A stretch of DNA of 64,000 nt from Serpula lacrymans var. lacrymans S7.9 (Eukaryota > Basidiomycota > Agaricomycetes > Boletales > Serpulaceae). Positions 11,440 to 22,828 of the stretch are shown piece by piece. The notes beneath the pieces were generated by a model. That model saw only the letters and a list, made by a program, of their open reading frames with translations, did not search any database and was not told the origin of the DNA. The stretch is taken from contig NW_006763303.1 in assembly GCF_000218685.1 (NCBI RefSeq), positions 124,001-188,000 of the forward strand. The letters run 5' to 3'. Positions within the stretch are counted from its first letter, which is position 1; every line of letters starts with the position of its first letter. Both the position numbers and the translations under genes were made by a program.

Positions 11440-12871
11440 AGTGAAAGGGTGTAGTGTTGAACAGTTTGACCGGGGGGGACATGTCTTAGCTTTAAAACAA
11501 TTTTCAGACACGACTGAGTGAAAGGATAGAACTGTCCAATTGTCCTCGTGACGAGGTCATGACCACGGTCAGACCTGGAAAAACCCCGGGGAGCGCATAA
11601 TGAGATTAACATGTTACGGCTGGAGCCCCGAAGAAGCGTCTAATGAGCGCACTACGAGATCGTTGAAGGCGGGAGTCCTAATGATAGAGAGCCGGGCCGC
11701 CTACCCAGTGTATGTGTATTTATGTTGCTCTTAGAAAAGACCATGGCGCTAAATAGCAGCACAGCAGAGAGGGAAGTTTACCTGCGCACATTCTTCCTCG
11801 CTGTCATAGATAAAGTGATTTACAGTCAGGAAAACTGGATAGCAAGATCAGCTTATTTAAACATGGCTGAGGTCGACTCTGATTGTATAAAGGCCTACTG
11901 AGTACTCTGGGGAGTATAATTCCGCACCGATAAAATACAAAGAGTTGGCATGAGCACTCGTCACGTCGCACCTGCCACATTTCCAAGTCACCAGATACCC
12001 GCTGCAAGGGAATTATGCTAACAACAGCGGAAAATAAATTAAGAGACGGAAAAGTGCCACTTACTAAGATACTTCACACTCTGATGCGAAACGGTTTGTT
12101 CCAATTCCACGTCTCGCTCCATCTCTGCTAATGACAGGAATAAGGGTACAATATATATGCAAGGTACCACAGAGAGGTTTCCATATGCTATAGTTGACCC
12201 ACTGATCGCGACAGTCCGAGGATATGGTATAAGATTATCCGTGCGTTCACGAGTTGACGACAGAGAATATATCAAGATTTAAGGGTGAGGCAGGCCAACT
12301 TTAGACGAGCAATAAGCAATATAGGATATAGTTGTATCTGTGCCAGTGCTAGAAAAACCTGCGAGGCGCATGAAGAAATAGGACGAATGGACTCACAACC
12401 TCCATAGTATGAATAAAATGCACTATTCACGGTTCCAGTGATGTCGCATGGTCCAGGGTAAATCGATACGTGAGGCATTTGAGGGCGAGCCGACACGATA
12501 TAGTCTGAGCTGACTTCGACCGTGTAAGCTCGAACAAAATATGGAAACTGATCACTCTATGTGTACGGTGGATCGTTAGTTACAGTTCGACTTTTCGATG
12601 AAGCCGCAGCCCGGCAGGGTTTTTTTAACTCCCGCTCGATTGTTTGTAAGAGCAAACACACTGTGCATAGCATAAAACACTAATATACAATAGATAAATA
12701 TTTTGTGACGCCTGAAGCAGAGATCGGTCTCGTGAGTGATGAGGTCTACCAAAAAACATACAAAAAATATACAGGCCAATGTTAGCTAACAACCTCTTTT
12801 CTACCTACGAGTGCTCGCAATATCATTGACAAAACCGGATAAACCCGGTCTCTGCTAAAGCAGCCATTGTT

Positions 12872-12923
12872 CTCCATGGAGCATAGCCACCACTCCATGG
12901 AGTCACCATTGTACTCCTAGGAG
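12872..12923. repeat. Three 10-bp palindromes spaced exactly 21 bp
   Basis: CTCCATGGAG at 12872-12881 and 12893-12902, and CTCCTAGGAG at 12914-12923, are each perfect palindromes. Starts are exactly 21 bp apart. The spacers differ, so this is not a simple recent tandem duplication. Function unknown. Confidence 0.85.
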
Positions 12924-12985
12924 TCATTATACTATAGTGAGTAGCACCTCCGGCTATAAGTAGTAGGGGGTTTAGTATAGAAATA

Positions 12986-13130
12986 CCTCAGTCATTTCTA
13001 TAGCCTCTTGGGCAGCGGCTGAGGTATGTTACATTACATTTATTAGAGATCACCTTAAACTAACATCCATTGTAGTTTCACATAGGTAAATAATAAAGTC
13101 GTTTCTATAGCCTCTTGGGCAGCAGCTGAG
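12986..13130. repeat. Duplicated TTCTATAGCCTCTTGGGCAGC segment with hairpin arms
   Basis: The segment TTCTATAGCCTCTTGGGCAG followed by C(G/A)GCTGAG occurs near 12995-13024 and again near 13101-13130. The first copy is flanked by ATACCTCAG and CTGAGGTAT, which are exact reverse complements, so it can form a stem-loop. It resembles the ends of a decayed mobile element but no coding part is present. Confidence 0.6.
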
Positions 13131-13166
13131 TTTCACATAGTTTTATTAATCATTGGCATCAGTCTG

Positions 13167-13325
13167 TGTTACGATAACGCAAATTTTTGGACCTTTCCTT
13201 TAATTTTCATTCTCTGCTTTAACCTTTTACTATAGTTCACACTCCGTGCCATGTGGCACTTTCCTTTTCGTTCCAACTCCACTTTCTCGCGCAACACTGC
13301 CTTTATTCTTCTTTTAGACACAAAG
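13167..13325 (+). repeat. Truncated LTR of the Gypsy-2 family
   Basis: Starts TGTTACGATAACGCAA and follows the first ~160 bp of the Gypsy-2 LTR as read on the strand opposite to 44069-44455 (TTTGGACCTTTCC..., GCCATGTGGCACTT..., TTTATTCTTCTTTTAGA). It stops abruptly before the TATA region. Old and partial. Confidence 0.7.
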
Positions 13326-14072
13326 TAGTTGATTACAGTCGTCTCCCGATTAATGACAAGATTATTCCCACAACCTTAAATGGCTGATTCTCTCTGCTAC
13401 TCCCATTGTTGTCCTTTGTTAGGTGCTCATTAGGCTGGTGTACAGCTCAGCATCCATGAGGCTCTAATTGTATAAAATGTACATGTTATTTTCTTCATCT
13501 CCCTATCGAATCAACTCACCTGTTTCATCCCCTTCTACAATGACTGAGTTTCCTCCCCCAGTCATTCAAACGATAAACTGCCTGAATGTCCGGCAAGCGT
13601 TGACAATGTTGAGGTGGAGGACGAAGCTATAGGTATGATCCGCATTTGTTCTTCCTCTCCATCTCCTTACTAATATTTCCTTCCACAGCCATTTTGCTAT
13701 CTCTCCTCACCACCATGACGCTGAGCAGCAACAGCGCAATGGTGCTCATGTCCGCTGTCGTTGACCGCACCATTCCCCGCCTTCCTGTTGTCAACACCCC
13801 CTCCATGGCTCCAGCACCAGCTTCTTCTCAGTCCGCCACTGCTATTGACGCTGCCCTTGTTGCTGTTATGATAACACAATTTTTGGACCTTTCCTTCATT
13901 TTCATTCTCCGCTTTAACCTTGTATACTTTAGCTTTCACACATGGTGCCATGCGGCACTTCCCCTTTTGTTCAAACTCCTCTTTCTCGCACTGCGTTGCC
14001 TTCTTCTTATTTTAGATACAACTCTCTCACACAGTGGAGCTGGTCATGCGGGCTAGGCCCCATGACATCATC

Positions 14073-14582
14073 TGTTACAATTTGACATACCAGTACCTAC
14101 TCACACTTTACTTTTCGTACTTTACTTTTACTTTTTCCAAGTCACATGACCAGTCATGTGACCATTCACCTTTACTTTTCATTTTCGGACCTTTCCTTTA
14201 TTTTCATTCTCCGCTTTAATCTTGTACTGTAGTTTTCACACTGTGCCATGTGGCACTTCCCCTTTTAGTTCAAACCCCACCTTTCTCGTGCGGCGCTGCC
14301 TTTATTCTTATTTTAGATACAAGTATCTCACGCAGTAGAGCTGGTCACACGGGCTAGGCCCCATGACATCAGCAGCCACTGCCTCTAGCAACTGTACAGT
14401 ACATATGTACAAACAAACATGTATTCAGTATATATACAGGAGCAATACATGGAGACTCCTCAGCAAGTCCTCCTGTTGTCTAGCACAACTAACTCACTGA
14501 AACCTGAGGGGTGATCCCTCCTTCTCTCTTCTCTATAGTGTGTTCCTGTGTGCGCCGGAGTAACTAACTCTTGGTTGTTACA
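14073..14582 (+). mobile_element. Solo LTR nested in the Gypsy-2-type solo LTR
   Basis: TGTTACAATTTGACATACC...CTTGGTTGTTACA, about 510 bp, flanked by the perfect duplication TCATC (14068-14072 and 14583-14587). The 3' two thirds align with the Gypsy-2 LTR, including the TATATATA and CAGCAAGTCCTCCTG stretch. The first ~100 bp differ, so this is a related subfamily. No internal region. Confidence 0.8.
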
Positions 14583-14725
14583 TCATCAGCCACTGACTTT
14601 ATCAACTGTACAGTACATAAGTACAAACACTCTGTATTAGTATATATACCCCAATAGATCCAGGAAACTCCTTAGCGAGTCCTCCTGTTGTTAACCAACA
14701 AACTCTCTGCAGCTTAAGGGGTAAC

Positions 14726-15352
14726 TGTCAGGCAACAAATACGAAGCTATATAACAAAGCACAATGCCTGGTCAAGTCCTTGCTGGAAGGCGGTGAATCA
14801 GGGTATGAGAATGAAGAGTATCGGTATGAGCGCAAATCCAAACTAATATTGAACTAGAGAACAATACATCGAGTATGTACTTCTTTATATAGTGAACGGC
14901 GATGGTCAGACCGAGAAAGGGAGGAACTGAGAAAGTGGTCTGACCAGCTAGCTAACCAATAAGTAAAAAGGAGAAGGGGGTCCGATCTATCGTATTTACT
15001 AATCGTATGAGAAAATGTATTGGTAAGGGATGTACAATTGGCTGTATCAGTAAGCCCATGAGAAGGCGCTGACTCACAACCTTCTTCGCTTATCAATATT
15101 CCTCCGAAGTATTCCCAGACATAGCACTGGATCGTGGCTTATGTCATCTGGATATCTTCTCGAGGGTCGACAACAAGTCTACCTCGTCGTAGGTATGATA
15201 GGACGTGAGTGTGAATAGAAAATAAGAAGAAAAAGGATAAAAGTAATAAGACACCTGCGGTAATCTCTAGTCCGAGGGCAAGAGGAGTGACGGGATCGAG
15301 TCTGCTAACCACGACATGACGGGAATGCAATAAGAAAAATCGATTCCTCACA
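14726..15352 (-). repeat. Gypsy-1 3' LTR
   Basis: 627 bp, TGTCAGGCAACAAAT...GATTCCTCACA on the plus strand (TGTGAGG...CCTGACA in element sense). It has a TATATAA box and an AGTTCAATATT predicted transcript start in element sense. Nearly identical to 25445-26072 and related to 40154-40781 and 42898-43524. Confidence 0.9.
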
Positions 15353-15381
15353 TTAGCTCCCCTTTTATAAGACTCGTGTCC

Positions 15382-18262
15382 TCATGAATCCGGATGCGGC
15401 ACTCTGGAACTTGTTGGTAATCCAGTCAAAAAGCATCGGAGATTTAGAAGTGGCGGTGTAGTTTCCGTAAGGGCGAAAGTGAAGAGAAGCGGTAATGATG
15501 CGAGGGGCGGAGGGATTCGTTTTGTGGAAAGCGGCGAGTAATTTAGCGACGTGTGTAAGATTGGTGTCGGGTTCTCAAGTGCGTTCGGAGACTGGATAAC
15601 CATGCCAGTGAATTAGGTAGTCGAGCTTACTACCTTTCAGTTTAGTCGGTCTGGAAGCGATTATACTCTCTACTTCGTATTCGTCTATTCCTTCCACAAT
15701 CTCGGGTGGTGGTCGCGAGGAAATCGGTTGATTGAGGAATTTGGGAGCGTGGTATGGTGAGAGGATGGCTTCGTTGAATACGGGATGAATGGACTTCCAG
15801 CTTTTAGGGATATCGAGTTGATAGGCGGAGGGTCCGACTTTTTGGGTGATTTTGAAAGGCCCGAAGCGTTTATCGTCTAATTTCTTCATTGGTCTATCCG
15901 TTGTGATGTTATGTCCCTCTAACCAGACGTTATCGCCAGCTTGATATTCCCGGGAGGGGGATTTCTTACGGTCGTAATACTTCTTTAGATTCTCGTTTGC
16001 TATAAGAAGAGAGGAGTTCGTGATGTCGTGGAGTTTTTTCATTTGTTCGCCAAATTCTGCTGCAGAAGCAGATCGAGGGGACGGTGTGGTGGTGATATTC
16101 GTTCTTGGGTGTAACCCATAGTTCAAAAAGAAGGGCGTTTGATTCGTTGCGGTGTGGAGATGGTTGTTGTATGTAAACTCAGCAATGGAAAGCCAGTCTG
16201 CCCAATCATTTTGTTGATGATTTACAAAAACGCGGAGGTAGTGTTCTAGATCCTGGTTGATCCGTTCGGACTGTCCGTCTGTTTGAGGGTGATAGCCTGT
16301 AGAGAGGCCTGGTGTTATCCCCATTAGGTCGTAAAAGTCTTTCGTGAATCGAGACATGAATTGAGGACCTCGATCGGAGATGATCTTTTCAGGGACTCCG
16401 TGGAGTCGTATTATATTATCTCGGAGTTGACGTGCATAACCGGCAGAGTCGAGAGTAACAAAAGTGGGGACAAAATGGGCCATTTTACTAAATCGGTCAA
16501 CAAAGACCTGAACGGCGGTGTAGCCCTTGGACTCCGGTAATGCGCCTATGAGATCGGTGGTGATAATCTGCCAAGGCCGATGTCATGCACCAAAATTGAT
16601 TGGTAGCATGGACAGGTGTCAAGAATGAAGCGAATATTCAAAAAGACTCGCCTTTGCGCCACACAGGCACAGTGCCACGTGGAATAGTAATTAATATTGC
16701 CCTTTTTGAACTTGTGGCTGATCAGCACCACCTCTATTAGGCAATCTAGTCACGCTCACTTTTGCTTTTCCATTCGGTACTTTCCGCGTTTCGGCATTTC
16801 GGCAAATTTTCGAGTCGCCACTGACTACACATTGCATTGCGCCCTCGCTTTTGTCGTTTCCCTTACTCCCCTTCCTTTGCCTAGCCCCACCATGGGCCCC
16901 TTCCTCTCCTTTTTATTCTCACCTGACGGTCGTTTCTGGATCCCCATTCTAATCCAATTTTCTGTCACCTCCACCCTCCTCCTCCTCATTTTATTTGCAC
17001 CCCCACCATTTCTGATGTCACCACTTCCTATCCGCTTCCGTTGCCGATCCGTTGACTACCACGTGCCACTGCTGATATCAGCAAAGCCCCGGCGGCCGGT
17101 TCAAATAGGGCAACAGGTCCATCTTTATGATGTCGATCTACCATCATATACTATCAAAACATCGGTCGCTCGTCTTGCTATTGGACTTTACTTTATGGCT
17201 GTACAAACCTGTGACATTACTCACAGCATTCATTGTTCTATCTCTTTCTTTTCCTTTTTTTGACAATCTTATCCTGTACTACCTACGCAGGATTCGTCAG
17301 CATACATTCCTTCCTTCATGTTCTTTCTCATTCTTTTTGCACAGCTATACTGTGCATAGCCTACTTTTCTTTTACTATATAAACCCCTGTATTTTACCTT
17401 GTAAAAAAAAAAACAAGAAATCCAATCCAGACTTCTTCTCTAATCTCAAGTTCACTACTCTACTAGTTGTGATCCAGTGTGGTCACAACACTTCCCACTT
17501 CTACCACTGTTAACTGCTGTCATCGTCACTCGTCACTTTTTGAAAGTGATTGTCATCCCCTTTGATTAGAGTCCTTCTGAGCACTACAGTTTGTGCGTCA
17601 GGAGCCTGCTATCACTGGGAACCTTGTCATATTGTCGTTCTCAAACCTACCTTGTGCTACAATTAGCAAGGTAGTGCTCATCTATACTCGTCACAAAGCC
17701 CCTATCCTTCTATAAATTCAACTATCCCTCCTCCTCAAAACCCACACTCATACACCTCTGGGTTTTACTTTGAAGGATCTTTATACATACCACCCCACGA
17801 ACAACCAGACCACTCCACTGTTCTAGGAGGCAAAGCCCATAAACAAGTTCCGTGGAATCTGGGAGGATTGTGTGTTAGTTTGTTTTGTGTGTGGTTTTCT
17901 AACAACTGTTCTCATCATCGACACCAATCTGGTATCAGGTTTGGGTGTAGAGGGGTGTTAGGCTTCGTCCGATGTGCCTTGGTGCGCTGACAACTCTCGC
18001 ATCCTCGTACATATTGTCTGATATCTGTACAAAGACTTGGCCACCAGAGCTCTCGGTTTACTTGTTCAAACATTGTTCTTTCTCCTGGGTGTCCAGCCAG
18101 GACTTCGTCGTGATGATCTTTCAATATTCGCGCCCGTAATTTGTGGTTTTGGGGAACATATACGCGGTCAGCTAATGGGATCGGGTAGGAACTCGTCGCG
18201 GACTCTCTCTTGATCCAGACGATCCTATCCTTCATCTTCCAGGTATCCGGCTTCTCTTTCAA
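15382..18262 (-). pseudogene. Gypsy-1 integrase and chromodomain, interrupted
   Basis: From 18262 the frame gives the integrase zinc-finger region (HDEVLAGHPGERTMFEQVN, GCESCQRTK). It breaks at LHPNLIPD where the 1.8-kb element entered. It resumes at 16580 with the catalytic core: the DLIG region precedes the frame at 16483, and SDRGPQF and QSERINQ supply the second Asp and the Glu. A chromodomain follows (EYEVESIIASRP...LDYLIHWHGYPVSERT). A TGA at 15575-15577 replaces the Trp codon of the chromodomain WEP motif; the sister copy at 40794-42035 has Trp there. The tail continues in frame to about 15382. Integrase inserts the cDNA; the chromodomain of chromoviruses binds modified histones. Confidence 0.85.
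16581..17923 (+). mobile_element. 1.8-kb TG...CA element, copy 1 (internally deleted)
   Basis: Starts TGTCATGCACCAAAATTGAT and ends CTCATCATCGACA, 1343 bp. Flanks CCGA (16577-16580) and CCAA (17924-17927) form a 4-bp target duplication with one mismatch, judged against the uninterrupted sister sequence near 42000-42015. Compared with copy 2 it lacks about 480 bp between CGTCTTGC and TATTGGAC. TTGC occurs at both deletion ends, which points to microhomology-mediated loss. It keeps TATATAAACCCC and the terminal ~650 bp. Confidence 0.8.
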
Positions 18263-18406
18263 GTTCTTCTTTACTACGTCGTCTTGTTTCTGGAAGCTTT
18301 GACGTATATCTGGTAGGTATCCTTCGTTGGTGTCAAGTACTTCAAAATGTACGTCTGGAAGAAGTGTCTGATTCTCGTTATTGTTTGTGCCTTTAGGATG
18401 ATCAAT

Positions 18407-20728
18407 TCATCTGCTTAACAGGTCAGCCTTGGTATTTTGATTTCCTTTGACGTGTTCCATTTTAAAATTATAATCTGCAAGCTGGGATGACCATCGAGCT
18501 TGGCGTCGATTATATTTCTGAGGTTGACGGAAGTAGAGGAGGTTTTGGTGATCTGTGAAGATGGTGAAGGGGTGTTTCAATCCTACAAGATGATGTCGCC
18601 ATTCATCTAGCGCCGTCATGACTGCAAGCATCTCTTTATCGTAAATTTCATAGTTTTGTTCTGCAGGGGTAAGAGCTTTCGAGAGGAATGCTATGGGTCT
18701 GAATTTATCATTTTGTTTCTGGGATAGGACGGCTCCTACAGCGAAGTCAGAGGCGTCTGTTTCTAGTTTGAACGGGTCGTCGTCGTTTAGTATAGTGAGG
18801 GTGGGAGCAGTAGTAAGCATTTTCTTCAATGTTTCAAAGGATGTCTCTTGTTCATCTTTCCAGGTCCAGTCAACTTTTCCGGTGAGCACAGTGAGTGGTT
18901 TCGCAATTCGTCCGTAGTCTTTGACAAATCGTCGATAGAAGTTGGGGGACCCTAAGAATGATTGGAGTTCTCTTTTATTCTTTGGTGTGGGCCAGTCAGC
19001 GACCGCTGCGACTTTTAACGGATCCATACGGATAGTGTCTTTGGACATGATCATGCCTAAGTACTTGACTTCCTGTTTCTCGAATTCGCATTTCTCTGGT
19101 TTAAGATACAACTGGTTTTGTTGCAGGATACGGAGAACTTTGGTGACTATTTGGCGATGTTCTTCGAGTGTTTCCGTGAAGACCATGATATCGTCTAAAT
19201 ATACAATAACTTTTCCTTCCGTGATCAGTTCTCTTAGGAGGTAGTCCATCATGGTCTGGAAGGTCGCTGGCGAGTTGGTAAGTCCGAAAAACATGACAAG
19301 GGGTTCAAACAGGCCGCGATTGGTCCTGAAAGCGGCCTTGTGTTCGTCTCCTTCTTGGATTCGGACGTTGTTGTATCCCCATCGTACGTCTAGTTTTGTG
19401 AAGTAATTGGCACCTTTGAGTTTATCGATGAGTTCGGATATGAGGGGGAGGGTGTAGCGATTCTTTATGGTAAGCTCATTCAGCTTGCGATAATCTTGGA
19501 CGGGGTGTAGTGAACCATCTTTCTTTTTGATAAAGAAGAATGGTGATGCGTAGGGTGATTTGGATACTCGAATCCGTCCACTTGTTAGGTTTTCGTTAAG
19601 GAATTCGTCTAGATGGTGTTGTTCGTCTCGGCTAAGAGGGTATGTTTTGCAGTCAAGACCATTAGCCTCGGGTATTAACTCAATTGCATGGTCCCAAGGA
19701 CGTTTTGGGGGAAGTTTGTCAAATGATTCTTTGGTGAAGACGGGTTCGAATTCATGGTAGATTGGGGGAACAACATCTCGGAAAGTGAGCTTTGACTTTG
19801 CCTTTTTGGAGGATTCAGCGATTTGTTGACTTTTTGTGGCAAAAGCATTCAATTCTAGTTGTGTTATTTCCATGATTCGTGTTTCAAGATCGACGGCTAG
19901 GACTTTATCCCCTTCTTCAGGATGATACTCCGGATCATCGGCAGGGAAGGTAATCTTGTTGGTCCGCCAATCAATTGTTGGATTAGTTAGTATCAACCAG
20001 TCGTATCCAAGCAGTATGCGCGGTGAAAGTAGGGACACTACGATGACATCTATCAAATGTTCTTTCCCCTTCACATTGATGTGAAGAGTGACATAGTGTG
20101 TTACTTTCTGGGATCGGCCATCGGCTCCTGCAGCGTCAAGAGGGACGGGCAGAGGCGTAGTATTGAGGGTGTACTTGTCAACCAGTTTTCGATCAATAAC
20201 TGAGTTGGTGCAACCAGAGTCGATAAGGGTTGGGACGGTGAATGTCTGTCTGTCGTCTATGGTAGTGACTTGAGAAATGACATGGAGGCTTCGTTTTGGC
20301 GTGGGGTTGTGCGGCGAGGTGTAAGCATGGATGCGTTCTACAATGTTTTCTTCGTCGTGGTTCTTGAGCATCTGTATCGCTTGCAGGGTGATATGTTCGT
20401 AGTGATATTTATGGGCCCAGTTTTGTAATAGAGCTCTTGCTCTTTCTGGTTTCTGGTCTTTGATTCGTCTGGCCAACCATTCCGGTGAATGTGGCTTTGC
20501 ATAGGTTTCAGTTACAGCACGTAGATGTTGATCAACTCGTTTCATTGCAGTCGTTGGTAACATACGAGGGTTAAGTACAACATTACGGGTCAGAGAGTCC
20601 GTGCTCACTCCTGACCTTTCTGAAAATCCTTCGGGGGCGCTTCGATTTCTTTTAATGACGATGTAGTGGGAGTGTCTTTGGTTTCCTCCGTTTCCATATA
20701 TCGTATTGCCATCTTTCCATGTGGGCAA
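18407..20728 (-). pseudogene. Gypsy-1 protease, reverse transcriptase and RNase H
   Basis: A long open frame in the -1 frame relative to gag, overlapping its end. In order: aspartic protease (LIDSGCTNSVID), reverse transcriptase with VIVYLDDIMVF (the YLDD active site), and RNase H with LETDASD, YEIYDKEM and FTDHQNLLYF. It ends at a TGA (18407-18409) just after KADLLSR. The same frame continues open beyond that stop into the integrase part (HPKGTNNNENQ...), so the stop is a nonsense change, plausibly CGA to TGA. The polymerase part itself is intact. Confidence 0.88.
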
Positions 20729-21006
20729 TTTCTAGCAATGTGGCCTCGTTCGCCACAGTTGTAACAAGTAACATTTGGGTTGGGCCGATGTTGTCTCTGC
20801 GTGTTGGAACTCCCAATCTCCATAGGTACACCTGATCCTCCAAATGTTCCTGCTGTGTTTGGATGGACTGCATTCTGGGGCAGTGGTCTATGTGATGGAG
20901 TATAATACGGTCGTTGTTGGATATACCATGGTCTTCGCGTCTCTGTTCGCGGTACTGTTTGTTGATGCTGTGGTGGGGGGTAGTCTTGGTTCTGCTGATA
21001 ACGCGG

Positions 21007-22828
21007 TGTCATGCACCAAAGTTGATTGGTAGCATGGACAGGTGTCAATAACGAAGCGAATATTCAAAAAGACTCGCCTTTGCGCCACACAGGCACAGTG
21101 CCACGTGGAATAGTAATTAATATTGCCCTTTTCGAACTTGTGGCTGATCAGCACCACCTCTATTAGGCAATCCAGTCACGCTCACCTTTGCTTTTCCATC
21201 CGGTACTTTCCACGTTTCGGCATTTCGGCAAATTTTCGCGTCGCCACTGGCTACACATTGCATTGCGCCCTCGCTTTTGTCGTTTCCCTTACTCCCCTTC
21301 CTTTGCCTAGCCCCACCATGGGCCCCTTCCTCTCCTTTTTATTCTCACCCGATGGTCATTTCTGGGTCCCCATTTTAGTTCACCTCCTCGTCACCTCCAC
21401 CCTCCTCCTCCTCATCTTCTTTGCTCCCCCACCATTTCTGATGTCACCACTTCCTATCCGCTTCCGTCGCCGATCCGTTGACTACCACGTGCCACTGCTG
21501 ATATCAGCAAAGCCCCGGTGGCCGGTCCAAATAGGGCAACAGGTCCATCTTCATGACGTCGATCTGCCATCATATACTATCAAAACATCGGTCGCTCGTC
21601 TTGCCTGGTTGGAGCGTGGGTGGGTAATTTTTGAGCTGGAGAAGGTTCATCCCCTTGCGTCGCCCATGTTCATCGCGGTCCCATTCACTTGGGTACACTT
21701 ATCTTTTGTCCATCGTCTTCGCTACAGCTACACCTACCACACGCTGCCTGGGACTCACTTGTTCCAAATTGGGACTACTCCTCTCCCTCCCTCGTTTGAT
21801 CAGGTGGTCCAACACAACCAGTCCATTGGTAAGGCCATGGAACTGTCGGATTTGGACTAGGTGGTGGACCGGTGGCTCCAGTTTCTTTTTCTTCAGCAGA
21901 ACATTCATTTACAGTGCGATTATTTTTGATTTTTGAATCATTTTTATGGACACATATTTTTTTAGAATGCCTGACTGACAATAAAGGAACTGTGTTGATA
22001 CTGATAGTGTTTTGCCTTGCCCTTTTTTTTACTGCATCTTCCCATGACATCATGATTTTCCTGCTCTCTTTTTGCTATTGGACTTTACTTTATGGCTGTA
22101 CAAACCTGTGACATTACTCACAGCATTTATTGTTCTATCCCTTTCTTTTCCTTTTTTTGACAATCTTATCCTGTGCTACCTACGCAGGATTCGTCAGCGT
22201 ACATTCCTTCCTTCATATTCTTTCTCATTCTTTTTGCACAGCTATACTGTGCATAGCCTACTTTTCTTTTACTATATAAACCCCTGTATTTTACCTTGTA
22301 AAAAAAAAGAACAAGAACTCCAATCCAGACTTCTTCTCTACTCTCAAGCTCACTACTCTGCTACTTGTGATCCAGTGTGGTCACAACACTTCCTACTTCT
22401 ACCACTGTCAACTGCTGTCATCGTCACTTCCCACTTTTGAAGTCATTGTCATCCCTTTTGATTAGAGTCCTTCTGAGCACTACAGTTTGTGCGTCAGGAG
22501 CCTGCTATCACTGGGAACCTCGTCACCTCGTCATCCTCGTCGTTCTCAAACCTACCTTGTGCTACCATTAGCAAGGTAGTGCTCGTCTATACTCGTCACA
22601 AAGCCCCTATCCTTCTATAAATTCAACTATCCCTCCTCCTCAAAACCCACACTCATACACCTCTGGGTTTTACTTTGAAGGATCTTTATACGTACCACCC
22701 CACGAACAACCAGACCACTCCACTGTTCTAGGAGGCAAAGCCCATAAACAAGTTCCGTGGAATCTGGGAGGATTGTGTGTTAGTTTGTTTTGTGTGTGGT
22801 TTTCTAACAACAGTTCTTATCATCGACA
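21007..22828 (+). mobile_element. 1.8-kb TG...CA element, copy 2 (full length)
   Basis: 1822 bp, TGTCATGCACCAAAGTTGAT...CTTATCATCGACA, flanked by the perfect 4-bp duplication GCGG (21003-21006 and 22829-22832). Excising it with one GCGG restores the gag frame exactly. It has a TATATAAACCCC box near 22275-22286, an A-run after it, and AATAAAG at about 21980. It has no second long repeat, no RT and no tRNA-like primer site. TG...CA ends and a short duplication fit a very long solo LTR; a non-autonomous element of another type is possible. Confidence 0.75.
21318..21860 (+). CDS. 180-codon reading frame carried by the 1.8-kb element
   Basis: ATG at 21318 sits in CCCCACCATGGGC, a strong Kozak context. 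The product has an N-terminal hydrophobic segment (FWVPILVHLLVTSTLLLLIFF) then a mixed soluble-looking region (RSVDYHVPLLISAKP, FDQVVQHNQSIGKAMELSDLD) and stops at TAG 21858-21860. Copy 3 (ATG 43794, continuing after its nested insertion to 50594) keeps the same frame with only substitutions; copy 1 lost the second half by deletion. I recognise no domain. It could be an LTR-embedded gene or a fortuitous frame. The conserved frame and Kozak favour the first only weakly, because the copies are closely related. Confidence 0.35.
   Translation: MGPFLSFLFSPDGHFWVPILVHLLVTSTLLLLIFFAPPPFLMSPLPIRFRRRSVDYHVPLLISAKPRWPVQIGQQVHLHDVDLPSYTIKTSVARLAWLERGWVIFELEKVHPLASPMFIAVPFTWVHLSFVHRLRYSYTYHTLPGTHLFQIGTTPLPPSFDQVVQHNQSIGKAMELSDLD

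Larger units (their letters stand above)
11440..13166. other. Intergenic region upstream of GH115
   Basis: The right part of the GH115 promoter lies at its left end. No frame longer than about 80 codons looks real. Its distal part holds the palindrome array and duplicated hairpin segment listed separately, both close to the start of the LTR relics. Confidence 0.55.

Noticed and set aside
13168..14725. Possible CRISPR-like or satellite array because similar blocks recur
   Set aside because: The recurring blocks are LTR copies with their own target duplications; there are no short regular repeats with spacers.
14854..15096. 80-codon frame repeated in three Gypsy-1 LTRs
   Set aside because: It is LTR U3/R sequence; its presence in each copy reflects LTR identity, not coding constraint.
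19730..19760. TTCGAA-type motif as a tRNA T-loop
   Set aside because: It falls inside the Gypsy-1 pol coding region and no acceptor or anticodon stems can be drawn.
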